A stretch of DNA of 64,000 bases. Source: Stagnimonas sp. (GTDB lineage Bacteria > Pseudomonadota > Gammaproteobacteria > Nevskiales > Nevskiaceae). Shown piece after piece: positions 1 through 8,510 of this stretch (its first letter is position 1; each line of letters begins with the position of its first letter). Location: assembly GCA_030696045.1 (NCBI GenBank), contig JAUYNO010000021.1, forward strand, positions 1 to 64,000, in the 5' to 3' direction. A program made the position numbers and the translations under genes. The notes beneath the pieces were generated by a model that was not told the origin of the DNA, did not search any database, and saw nothing but the letters and a program-made list of their open reading frames with translations.

Positions 1-750
1 CGTCCGGGCGGTCCGGCCGCGCCGCCCACCGCCGGCGCCAGCCTGCCGGCCGCTGTCGAGGCGAGCCTAGATCGCGCCCGTCCGGACAGCTACACCCGCT
101 TTCGTCTGGACCCGAGTTTCACCAGCTTCCGGCAACTGAAAGGCGCCGCGCCGATTCCGGTCGCGACGGCGCCAGCCATCGAGACGCCGGAACCGGTGGC
201 GGATAGCCAGAGCGAGCCAGCGCCGGCGCAGCCCCTCGCAAGCGAGGCTCGCGGCGCCTCCTGGTGGACCTATCTGTTCCTGCTGCTGGCCGCCGCCGTG
301 GCGGTTGCGCTGGCAAGAAAGAGCCGGCGCAAGGCGCCATACGTCGACATTGCCAGCCTGCCAGGGCGCTATCAGACCCGCTACGACGAGCGTGACGCAC
401 CGGCCGAGCCGGTCGCGCCGCCCGAAGTCCGCCCGGCCGAGCCGGCGGAGCCCTTGATGGCACCGGATCCGGTGCTCGAACCCGACCCGCCGCCGTCCCT
501 GAACCCGGTGGCCGCCGCCGTCGAGGCCGAGCCGGCGGCGCGCGCTGGCTATCCCCATCAGGACTTGCGCGAACGCGTCGCGCAGCTGGCCAAGCTGCTG
601 ACCCAGACCGCCGACAAGCGCAAGCTGGAACTGGTCCGGGCCTACATCGACGTCGGTCGCGCCGACTCGGCCGAAAAGCTGCTGGCCGAGATCGAACAAA
701 AACAGCACGAGCCCGCCAAGCCCGAGCTGCTCGATTTTGAGCTGAACTGA
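1..750 (+). CDS. FimV-like protein, C-terminal fragment (5' end outside window)
   Basis: The frame is open from the first base, so this is the 3' part of a longer gene. The visible 249 residues show a proline/alanine-rich stretch, one transmembrane helix (WWTYLFLLLAAAVAVALA, about residues 86-103 of the fragment), a second Pro/Glu-rich linker, and a closing TPR-like helix pair (KLELVRAYIDVGRADSAEKL then LLAEIE). A single membrane helix followed by an acidic linker and this Leu-x-x-Ala-Tyr-Ile-Asp terminal motif is typical of the FimV/TspA peptidoglycan-associated family involved in polar assembly and type IV pili. The family call is inference from the C-terminus only. It ends 4 bases before the next gene, so they are probably cotranscribed. 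A GTG at 196 is inside the frame and is not the real start. Confidence 0.6.
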   Translation, partial: RPGGPAAPPTAGASLPAAVEASLDRARPDSYTRFRLDPSFTSFRQLKGAAPIPVATAPAIETPEPVADSQSEPAPAQPLASEARGASWWTYLFLLLAAAVAVALARKSRRKAPYVDIASLPGRYQTRYDERDAPAEPVAPPEVRPAEPAEPLMAPDPVLEPDPPPSLNPVAAAVEAEPAARAGYPHQDLRERVAQLAKLLTQTADKRKLELVRAYIDVGRADSAEKLLAEIEQKQHEPAKPELLDFELN

Positions 751-754
751 ACCG

Positions 755-2947
755 ATGCCAGACGGATCCAGCATGACGCCGGGCATGGGCAAACCGCCTT
801 CCGCAAGCAAGCGCCAATGGTCGCTCGACGCGCTGCGGCGGCGTTACGGCAGCCTGCGCGTCAACGTGTTGGCCTGCTGGGTGCTGGTCAGTCTCTACAG
901 CGTGGTCACCACGGTGCTGGTGTCGGAGCTGTTCACCCGACCCGGCGTGCTGGCACTGGCGGGCAGCGACGCGCTGCTGGCACGGCTGTTCACCAATCAG
1001 CTGTTGCTGCTGGTACTGGGGGTCGTCGCCGGGCTGTCGGTGCTCAGCTTCGCGTTGCTGTACTGGGGCCTGATCCGGCCGGTGGAGAACCACCGTAGCG
1101 ATCTCCACAGCCGGCTCAGCAACGTCAGCCAGGAAACCGGGTCGGAGCGCGCGCTCACCGGCTACCAGCTGCAGCGTTGCCGCGAACAGCTGGATCTGGC
1201 GCTGGTCGACAACGAGGAACTGCGCGAGGAGCTGACGCAGGCACGGGGTCTCAAGCGCGAGGCGGATGCCCTGCTGGCGGCGGTGCTGGACCGGGTGTCC
1301 GACCCGATCCTGCTGACCGACCGCGATGGGCAGATCATCGAGGCCACGCGCAGCGCCTGCGACCTGCTGGCCTTGCGTCGTGGCCGCCTGGTCGGCCGTG
1401 AATTCGACGAACTGTTCGATCCCGGTGCCGCCCTGCGCCTGGCCAGCGACCATGGTGAGAAGCCCTCGGTGGTGGCGCCGGTGCTGGCGATGCGCTCGGC
1501 CATCGCCAAGCCGCAGGAGCTGCGTTTCCTCGGCAATGACGAGCCCCGCAACCTGGAATTGAGCCTGTCCTGCGCGCTCGGCGAGGACACTCGGGTGCTC
1601 GGCCTGATCGCCAGCCTGGGGAGCCGGTCCCGGCGCTCAACCGACCTCGATCCGGTCCGACTGTTGCAGCTGCAGCGCGACCCGGTGACGCGCCTGCCCA
1701 ACCAGGAGCTGTTCGAGCGCCGGGCCACCGAGCTGGTCGAAACCGCGCGGGCGCAGATGAGCTATCACACGCTGATGCTGATCGGCATCGACAACCTGGT
1801 CGATGTCACCGAGCGGCACGGGCTGAAAGCCGCCGAGCAGCTACGCTGGCAGGTGTCGCGGCTGGTGGAGGAACACGCCGGGCCGGAGCGCGAGGTGTTT
1901 CAGGCCAGTCACGGTCACATCGGGGTACTGTGCCCTTACAAGACCATGACCTCGCAGACCGACTTCGCGGACCGCCTGTGCCTGGCCATCACCTCCCGCC
2001 CCTACGCCTGGCGCGACGCCCAGTTCGAGTCGACCATCAGCATCGGCGCGGTGGAGATATCACCGCTGTCGGAAGGCATGAGCGAACTGCTGGAGCATGC
2101 CAACCAGGCCTGCGTCATCGCCCGCCAGACCGGCGGCAATCAGGCGCACCTGCTGCAGGCCAGTCCGGCGCTGATGGCCCGCCGGCGCAATGACAACGAA
2201 TGGATTTCCTGGGCGCTGCCCCGCCTGGAGCAGGGCTATGCGCATCTGATCTCGCAGGCGGTGGTGCCGCTGCAGAGTGGCGAGGACGCCCCCAAGCCGC
2301 TGTTCGAGTGCTTTGTCCGCATTGAGGACGAGGACGGAATCTGGGTTTCGCCGGAGTCCTTCCTGCCCGCCATGGAGCGCCGGCAGCTGTCGCAGGAGCT
2401 GGACCTCTGGGTGATCGGCGCGGTGCTGCGGGAGCTGGCCAACCGCCCGAAGATTCTCGAGGACTACGACTGCGCCGGCATCAACATTTCCGCCGCCTCG
2501 CTGCGCGCCGCCGATTTCGCCGACCGGGTCGCGGCCCTGCTGGAGCGCTCGAAGATCGAGGGCTCGCGGCTGTGCTTCGAGATCAATGAGTCCGATGTTG
2601 CCTCGCACACCGCCGATGCCCTGGCCTTCATCGAGCGCATGCGCCCGCTCGGCATCCGCTTCGCGCTGGACCGTTACCGCGCCACTGGCGGCCTGCACAG
2701 CCTGCGCGACACGCCCATCGACTACGTCAAGATCCATCCCTCCCTGCTCAGCCGGCTGCACGGTCTGGTGCCAGACCCGATCGACTTGCTGCACGTGTCC
2801 TGGATCAACCGGATCTGCCAGGCGCGGGGCATTGCGGTGGTGGCGACCGGCATCGAATACGAAGACGTGGCGCGCTGCCTGCGCGAGGCGGAGTTCGCCT
2901 ACGGCCAGGGCATCCACCTCAACAAGATCGGCCCGATCCTGACCTGA
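755..2947 (+). CDS. Membrane protein with PAS-like, degenerate GGDEF and degenerate EAL domains
   Basis: A 730-aa protein with two N-terminal transmembrane helices (about residues 35-60 and 75-110), a coiled coil, a PAS-like segment starting near VLDRVSDPILLTD, a GGDEF fold and an EAL fold. Both catalytic domains look dead. The GGDEF signature position reads SHGHIGVL. The EAL signature reads ECFVRI, the metal/base region reads ALDRYRATG instead of ALDDFGTG, and YVKIHPS replaces DLKIDRS. This resembles FimX/LapD-type c-di-GMP receptors rather than an enzyme. It follows the FimV-like gene by 4 bases, which fits a polarity or pilus role. An ATG at 773, preceded by GGATC, is an alternative start. 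Architecture is clear; role is inferred. Confidence 0.8.
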   Translation: MPDGSSMTPGMGKPPSASKRQWSLDALRRRYGSLRVNVLACWVLVSLYSVVTTVLVSELFTRPGVLALAGSDALLARLFTNQLLLLVLGVVAGLSVLSFALLYWGLIRPVENHRSDLHSRLSNVSQETGSERALTGYQLQRCREQLDLALVDNEELREELTQARGLKREADALLAAVLDRVSDPILLTDRDGQIIEATRSACDLLALRRGRLVGREFDELFDPGAALRLASDHGEKPSVVAPVLAMRSAIAKPQELRFLGNDEPRNLELSLSCALGEDTRVLGLIASLGSRSRRSTDLDPVRLLQLQRDPVTRLPNQELFERRATELVETARAQMSYHTLMLIGIDNLVDVTERHGLKAAEQLRWQVSRLVEEHAGPEREVFQASHGHIGVLCPYKTMTSQTDFADRLCLAITSRPYAWRDAQFESTISIGAVEISPLSEGMSELLEHANQACVIARQTGGNQAHLLQASPALMARRRNDNEWISWALPRLEQGYAHLISQAVVPLQSGEDAPKPLFECFVRIEDEDGIWVSPESFLPAMERRQLSQELDLWVIGAVLRELANRPKILEDYDCAGINISAASLRAADFADRVAALLERSKIEGSRLCFEINESDVASHTADALAFIERMRPLGIRFALDRYRATGGLHSLRDTPIDYVKIHPSLLSRLHGLVPDPIDLLHVSWINRICQARGIAVVATGIEYEDVARCLREAEFAYGQGIHLNKIGPILT

Positions 2948-3131
2948 GCCGGTGCCGTTGGCGTTCCGGGAGCGCCTTGGGCCGATGCTATACTTGCCGC
3001 CAATAGCAACGGTCTGCGGCGGCGAGCCAGCAGGCCGTTTTGCCGATGGGGGAGCGGTGGGCGCCGGAGCGGCGCCGGACCTTGACCACCATGGCCACTA
3101 GTTTCCAATCACCGCAGCCGGAGCTTCACCC
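2948..3131. other. Intergenic region with a possible promoter
   Basis: This 184-bp gap separates the degenerate GGDEF/EAL gene from the cytochrome gene. A TATACT at 2989-2994 is a good -10 match, but the best -35 candidate (TTCCGG, 2964-2969) is weak. No RNA gene or clear terminator was seen. Confidence 0.3.
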
Positions 3132-3635
3132 GTGAGCAGCAAGCACAGCCATCACGACGACAAGGCCCATGACCAGGCGTTCTTCCGCACTTTCGGCATG
3201 GTGCTGGCGGCGCTGTTCGGCATTTTCGGGTTCTGCATTTTCGCCGCCAGCCTGATCGTCCCCAAGGCTGGCCCGAGCGAGGCCGAGCAGGCCCGACTGG
3301 AGGCCCGTATCCAGCCCGTTGGGCAGGCCATCACCGACCCGGCGGTGCTGCTCAAGGCCGCGGCGCCGAAAGTGAAGCGCGAACCGATGAGCGCTGAACA
3401 GGTGGTGAGTTCCGCTTGCGGCGCCTGCCACACGGCAGGGGTGCTGGGCGCCCCCAAGCTCGGCGACAAGGCCGACTGGGCCAAGCGCTCGGGCGCAGTC
3501 GGTGGGCTCGACGGCCTGGTGAGCGCCGCCATCAAGGGCAAGAACCAGATGCCGGCGCGCGGCGGCAATCCCGACCTGAGCGACGACGAGATCAAGGCGG
3601 CGGTGAAGCTGATGCTGGAGAAAAGCGGCGTCTGA
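3132..3635 (+). CDS. Membrane-anchored cytochrome c5-family protein
   Basis: A 167-aa protein with a short His-rich cytoplasmic N-terminus, one uncleaved membrane helix (about residues 21-45), a linker, and a C-terminal class I cytochrome c domain. The single heme site CGACH lies near residue 96, and the sixth ligand Met sits in NQMPARGG near residue 138, as in cytochrome c5. It should face the periplasm and carry electrons between respiratory complexes. The GTG start at 3132 follows a purine-rich stretch (GGAGC). No neighbouring gene points to a specific partner, although a cbb3 oxidase lies 31 kb downstream. Confidence 0.85.
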   Translation: MSSKHSHHDDKAHDQAFFRTFGMVLAALFGIFGFCIFAASLIVPKAGPSEAEQARLEARIQPVGQAITDPAVLLKAAAPKVKREPMSAEQVVSSACGACHTAGVLGAPKLGDKADWAKRSGAVGGLDGLVSAAIKGKNQMPARGGNPDLSDDEIKAAVKLMLEKSGV

Positions 3636-3636
3636 C

Positions 3637-3651
3637 GCACCAAAGCGGAGC
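3637..3651 (+). promoter_or_regulatory. NtrC-type enhancer site upstream of the TorF porin
   Basis: GCACC-AAAGC-GGAGC matches the NtrC dyad GCACC-N5-GGTGC at 9 of 10 positions. It lies about 85 bp upstream of a sigma54 promoter, a normal distance for an enhancer. It overlaps the region just after the cytochrome stop codon. Confidence 0.5.
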
Positions 3652-3654
3652 CCC

Positions 3655-3690
3655 AAAGGCCGTGCCAGTACTACTGGCATGGCCTTTGCC
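3655..3690 (+). terminator. Terminator-like hairpin after the cytochrome gene
   Basis: A 14-bp stem (3655-3668 with 3674-3687, one G-T wobble) closes a 5-nt loop. The following tract is only weakly T-rich, so efficiency is uncertain. Confidence 0.5.
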
Positions 3691-3732
3691 TTATCTGGCT
3701 TGCGGTGTAACAAAGGGATTGCGCACTGATGT

Positions 3733-3750
3733 AGGGCACAGGTGTTGCGC
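3733..3750 (+). promoter_or_regulatory. Sigma54 promoter of the TorF porin gene
   Basis: GGGCACAGGTGTTGCG contains GG at 3735-3736 and GC at 3747-3748 with exactly ten bases between, and matches the sigma54 consensus GGCAC-N5-TTGC. It lies about 90 bp upstream of the ATG at 3840. Together with the NtrC-like site it argues for nitrogen control. Confidence 0.7.
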
Positions 3751-3839
3751 CGCGTTCGTTGCGTTGCCTTAGTCGATAGCTAACAACAGCTGGTTTCGCC
3801 AAGGCAGGCGTTCCCACCCCATCAGGAGAGGATGTACAC

Positions 3840-4517
3840 ATGAAGATGAAGCAGATCGTGGCTTGCGCGGCGGTTCTGGCGGCTTCCAGCGTAGCGGCTC
3901 CGGCGTTTGCAGGCGCGACCGGCAACGTTGGCGCCTACAGCGAATACATGTTCCGTGGTGTCGAGCAGTCTGGCGGTGCGGCTGTCCAAGGTGGCCTGGA
4001 CTACGCACACGACAGCGGCGTGTATGTCGGCACTTGGCTGTCCAACACCAGCTTCCTCGGCACCAACGGCGCCGTCGTCTCCTACGAGACCGATGTCTAC
4101 GCTGGTTACGCCACCAAGATCGGTGACCTGGGCCTCGACGTCGGCGCCCTGTATTACTACTACACCGACGACAGCAAGCTGAACACCATCGAAGGCTACC
4201 TCGGCGGCTCCTACGGCCCGATTTCGGTCAAGGGCTTCTACACCACCGACTACTTCGGCACCGACGAAGACGGCATCTACGTCGTCGGCACCGGCACCTT
4301 CCCGTTGAGCTCCTCGGTCAACCTGGTTGCCAGCGTTGGCAGCAGCTCCGGCGACGGCGTCAAGGCGCTGTTCGGCGAGTCCTACATCGACTACGGCGTG
4401 GGTCTGACCAAGTCGATCGACGGCGGCTTCACCTTCAGCCTGAGCGCCCTGGGCACCGACATCGACGGTGACAAGACCAAGGCCGTGCTGGGCCTCAAGA
4501 AAGTTTTCGATCTGTAA
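3840..4517 (+). CDS. TorF family putative porin
   Basis: A 225-aa outer-membrane protein with a cleavable Sec signal (residues 1-24, ending APAFA-GA). The mature start GNVGAYSEYMFRGVEQSGG is the hallmark of the TorF/Gcw_chp putative porin family. The rest is a run of alternating amphipathic strands rich in Tyr, Gly and Asp, ending with the aromatic-containing KKVFDL expected for a BAM substrate. AGGAG precedes the ATG. In many proteobacteria this family sits beside glnK-amtB; here it lies 3.6 kb upstream of them and shares a sigma54 promoter type, suggesting uptake of a nitrogen compound. The substrate is unknown. Confidence 0.85.
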   Translation: MKMKQIVACAAVLAASSVAAPAFAGATGNVGAYSEYMFRGVEQSGGAAVQGGLDYAHDSGVYVGTWLSNTSFLGTNGAVVSYETDVYAGYATKIGDLGLDVGALYYYYTDDSKLNTIEGYLGGSYGPISVKGFYTTDYFGTDEDGIYVVGTGTFPLSSSVNLVASVGSSSGDGVKALFGESYIDYGVGLTKSIDGGFTFSLSALGTDIDGDKTKAVLGLKKVFDL

Positions 4518-4542
4518 GCGACGCGGCAGCAACCGTTGCGTG

Positions 4543-4572
4543 AAGGGGCCGCCTTGTGCGGCCCTTTCTTTT
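4543..4572 (+). terminator. Rho-independent terminator after the TorF porin
   Basis: A 10-bp stem (4543-4552 with 4558-4567, one wobble) and a 5-nt loop are followed by CTTTT. It lies between convergent genes and may serve both. Confidence 0.75.
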
Positions 4573-4581
4573 GGCTGCGGC

Positions 4582-6094
4582 CTAGCCACCCCGGTCTAGT
4601 TCTCGATAGCGCAGCGCTTCGGCGATCTGAGCGGCGCCGATGCCGTCCAGCCCAGCGAGATCGGCCAGCGTGCGCCCCACCTTGAGCACCCGATGATAGG
4701 CGCGGGCCGAGAGCCGCAGGCGGCTCATGGCGGCCTCCAGCAGGCGGCGTCCGGCGGCATCCGGCAGGCACAGCGTCTCGACCTCGGGCACTGACAGGCG
4801 GGCATTGGGCTTACCCTGGCGTTGCAGCTGCCGGAGACGGCAGGCGATCACGCGGGTGCGCACGTCGGCGCTGCGCTCGGCGGCCGGCGCGGACTCCGCC
4901 AGCAGCGCCTCGCGCTCGACCCTGGGCACGCTCAGTTGCAGGTCGATGCGGTCCAGCAGCGGCCCCGAGATGCGGCCGCGATAGCGGCTGACCTGGTCCG
5001 GCGTGCAGCGGCAGCGGTCGTCGGCGTCGCCCAGGTAACCGCAGGGGCAGGGATTCATCGCCGCCACCAACTGGAAGCAGGCGGGAAAGTCCGCCTGCCG
5101 CGCCGCCCGCGAGACCGTGATCTGGCCGCTCTCCAGTGGCTCCCGCAGCACCTCCAGCACGCTGCGGTCGAACTCGGGCAACTCGTCCAGGAACAAAACA
5201 CCCCGGTGCGCGAGGGTGATTTCTCCGGGGCGCGGCAGGCTGCCGCCCCCAACCAGTGCAACTCCCGACGCAGTATGGTGCGGCGCCCTGAAAGGGGGCA
5301 TGCCCCAGCGCCGCAGGTCCGGGCCGGTGCCGGCGACCGAGGCTATCGCCGCCGCTTCCAGGGCTTCGGCATCGCTGAGCGGCGGCAGCAGGCCCGGCAG
5401 CCGCTGCGCCAGCATCGACTTGCCCGAGCCCGGCGGCCCCATCATCAGCAGCGAATGGCCGCCGGCAGCGGCGACCTCCAAGGCCCGCTTGGCCTGGTAC
5501 TGACCACGCACGTCCGCGAGATCGGCGCCCCCCCGAAGCCACCGGCTCCGGCTGTGATGGTGGCTCCGCCACCGCTAGCACCCCGACGTGCAGGGCCGCC
5601 ACCAAGGCGGCCAGATGGCTGGCCGCGTGCAAGCGGACGCCGCTGACCAGCGCGGCCTCGGCGAGGTTGGCCTGGGGCAGCAGCAGGGCGTGGCCAGCGG
5701 CCACCGCCTGCAGGGCGGCCGGCAGGGCACCGCGCACCGGGCGGATTTCGCCTGACAAGGACAGCTCGCCCAGCACCTCCAGCTGCTCCAGGCGCGCGGC
5801 CGGCAACTGTCCGGAGGCGGCGAGCACGCCCAGGGCGATCGGCAGGTCGAAGCGACCGCCCTCCTTGGGCAGGTCGGCGGGCGCGAGATTGACGGTGATC
5901 CGGCGATTGCCGGGAAACTTGTAGCCGCAGGTGGCGATGGCGGCCTTGACCCGGTCACGCGACTCCCGCACCGCCGCTTCCGGCAGGCCGACGATGGCCA
6001 GTCCCGGCAGGCCGGGCGCGAGGTGCACCTCCACCGTCACCAGGTCCGCCGCGAGCCCGTTCTGGGCGCGCGACAGCACCGTCGCCAAGCTCAC
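4582..6094 (-). pseudogene. comM: ComM/YifB family Mg-chelatase-like AAA+ ATPase, frameshifted
   Basis: Two minus-strand frames together encode a full ComM. The N-terminal part runs from ATG at 6094 ([14 protein letters not shown], with [17 protein letters not shown]). The C-terminal part runs to 4582 with Walker A GPPGSGKS, Walker B FLDELPEF, and a Cys-rich segment near PCPCGYLGD. The frame changes at a run of seven G on the coding strand (plus 5528-5534). With six G the protein reads through as SGGADLADVRGQYQAK, the expected family sequence. So this is one extra G: a sequencing error, or a true slippery-tract mutation. ComM is a branch-migration helicase that extends heteroduplexes in natural transformation. 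The combined length (about 500 aa) is normal. Confidence 0.85.
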
Positions 6095-6098
6095 CGAG

Positions 6099-6311
6099 CT
6101 ACTCGTCGCGACCGAGCAGCAGCCCCAGCGCCAAGCTCAGCAGCGCCACGATAGCCAGCGTCGCGAAGCCCTTGATCGCCGCATCGATCAGCTCCTCGCG
6201 CGGCAGCCAGCCGAACAAGCCGCAGATCGCGAGCATCGCCGCCAACAGTGCCGTCAGCATGGCGATCAACTGCAGGCTGCCCTTCAAGCCCCTGCTCAAG
6301 CCACTATTCAT
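6099..6311 (-). CDS. Small two-helix membrane protein
   Basis: A 70-aa protein with two hydrophobic helices (about residues 14-34 and 46-66) separated by the amphipathic loop [15 protein letters not shown]. The ATG at 6311 is preceded by GGGAGAG at good spacing; longer versions of the frame have no support. It ends 4 bases before comM and lies between ubiK and comM in the same direction, so it is probably part of that operon. The family is not recognised. Confidence 0.7.
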   Translation of the reverse strand: MNSGLSRGLKGSLQLIAMLTALLAAMLAICGLFGWLPREELIDAAIKGFATLAIVALLSLALGLLLGRDE

Positions 6312-6352
6312 GGTCACTCTCCCTTCCCCAAGGTTGGGGCAAGCATAGCCGT

Positions 6353-6604
6353 TCAGCCGGCGCCGCTCGCCTGCTCCAGGGTCTTCACCCGCTCTTCCAG
6401 CTTCTTCAGCTTGGCCTGAGTCCGCGCCAGCAACTCGGCCTGCACCTCGAAGCGCTCGCGCGAGACCAGGTCCAGGCGTTCGAGATTGGCGCGCAGGACG
6501 GCGCGGAAGTTGTCTTCCAGCTCCGCCCGCAGCGTACGCAAGCCCGGAGGGAGGAGGCCGGCAAGCTTGCCGGCGAGTTCTTCGATGCGGAGGGGATCGG
6601 ACAT
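6353..6604 (-). CDS. ubiK: Ubiquinone biosynthesis accessory factor UbiK
   Basis: An 83-aa protein with an amphipathic N-terminal helix and a long C-terminal coiled coil ending LKKLEERVKTLEQ, the BMFP/YqiC (UbiK) architecture. UbiK binds UbiJ and helps the ubiquinone-biosynthesis complex work with lipids; it also promotes membrane fusion in vitro. The start ATG (MSDPLRIEELAGKL) matches the usual family start. It lies beside comM, an arrangement common in Proteobacteria, and follows the antiporter gene by only 8 bases. Confidence 0.88.
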   Translation of the reverse strand: MSDPLRIEELAGKLAGLLPPGLRTLRAELEDNFRAVLRANLERLDLVSRERFEVQAELLARTQAKLKKLEERVKTLEQASGAG

Positions 6605-6612
6605 GGACTGGC

Positions 6613-7866
6613 TCAGAACAGGAGGAAGGCGGCAACGGTTACCAGGGTCGGCGGTAGCGCGGCCAGGAACAGGCCGGCGGCACTGACCACCCCGTCGGGA
6701 AAGCGCTCGCGCAGGATCGACATCCCGGCGGGGTTGGGCGCATTGGCGATCACGGTCAGGCCGCCGCCGGAAATCGCGCCGGCCACGAGGTAGTACTTGA
6801 ATTCCTCGCTCAGACCGGGCACCTGGGAGGCCAGATAGGTCAGGGCAGCGTTGTCGGTGATCGCGGTCAGCGCGGTCGCGCCCAGATAGACCGTCCTGGC
6901 ATCCATCTGCATCAGCAGTGGCTGCAGCCACCATTGCTGCAGCCCGCCCAGCACCACCAGGCCGGCCAGGAAAAACGCCACCAGCAGCGCCTCGCGCAGC
7001 ATCAGCCGGCTCTGGTATTGCGGATAGGCGGCGGCAATGCCGAGGAACAACAGCATCAGGCCGAGGAACAGCGGCGGGTGGTGGGCGAACACCACGATGC
7101 CGGCCAGCAGCAGCAGGTGCAGGCCGATCACGCCGGCCGGCGAACCGCGCTGGACGCCGGCGGGCGGCTTGACCTGGGCCAGCGGCCCACGGAACAGCAG
7201 CGTCGCCACCGCTGCATTGAGGGTCACCACCGGGACCACATGGGCGCCGAAGCTGGACAGCATGAATGGCAGGTCCCAGCCCCAGCCGGCCGCCACCATC
7301 AGCACCGGTGGCGCCGCGAAGGGCGTCAGGGCACCGCCGATGGAGACATTGACGAACAGGACGCCGAGCGTGGCGTAACGCATCCGCACCGGCAGGTGCT
7401 CGGCGAAGTAGCGCTCGCGCAGCATCAGCGCCGCCAGTGTCATCGCCGCCGGTTCGGTGATCAGCGAGCCGAGCAGCGGGATCAGCGCCAGCGAAGTGAA
7501 GTAGAGCGCGTGCGGCATGGGCACCGGCAGCAGCCGCGCGAATCCTCTCGCCAGCTGCTGCGTGCAATCGAGCACCGGTCGGCTGGCGGCGACCACCATG
7601 ATCGCGAACACGAACAGCGGCTCGGTGTAGTTGCGGCTGTCGAGATAATCAGTGGCAGCCGCCCGGCCCTGCAGCGCCATCATCGCCACCGTCAGGGCAA
7701 TGGCCCAGAGGCCGAACACAATCTCGACTTCGCCGATCAGGTGCCAGAGCTTGGCGTGGCGGGGCTGGGCATGCGCCAGCCGCTCGAACAGGCGGGTCGA
7801 AAAGGTATGGACCAGCGCCAGCCCGAACAGGACGGCCGCGAGCACCTCCAAGCTGCTGGGATTCAT
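6613..7866 (-). CDS. Putative Na+/H+ antiporter (Na_H_antiport_2-like)
   Basis: A 417-aa integral membrane protein with about 10-12 predicted helices. Motifs such as LGSLITEPAAMTLAALMLRE, GGALTPFAAPPVLMVA and TDNAALTYLASQV have the acidic/Asn-rich half-helix breaks expected of ion antiporters, and match the family annotated as putative Na+/H+ antiporter (PF07399). It is the first gene of the antiporter-ubiK-small protein-comM run, and is divergent from glnK. Ion specificity cannot be read from the sequence. Confidence 0.75.
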   Translation of the reverse strand: MNPSSLEVLAAVLFGLALVHTFSTRLFERLAHAQPRHAKLWHLIGEVEIVFGLWAIALTVAMMALQGRAAATDYLDSRNYTEPLFVFAIMVVAASRPVLDCTQQLARGFARLLPVPMPHALYFTSLALIPLLGSLITEPAAMTLAALMLRERYFAEHLPVRMRYATLGVLFVNVSIGGALTPFAAPPVLMVAAGWGWDLPFMLSSFGAHVVPVVTLNAAVATLLFRGPLAQVKPPAGVQRGSPAGVIGLHLLLLAGIVVFAHHPPLFLGLMLLFLGIAAAYPQYQSRLMLREALLVAFFLAGLVVLGGLQQWWLQPLLMQMDARTVYLGATALTAITDNAALTYLASQVPGLSEEFKYYLVAGAISGGGLTVIANAPNPAGMSILRERFPDGVVSAAGLFLAALPPTLVTVAAFLLF

Positions 7867-7941
7867 GGACGCGGGGCTGAGTGGGGCGCCTTCAGCGCCG
7901 ACACGGGCACTTTAGCGCATGGCCTCTGGAGGTCGGGGTAG

Positions 7942-8493
<552 letters not shown>

Positions 8494-8510
8494 TCAGGAG
8501 CACAAGACCA

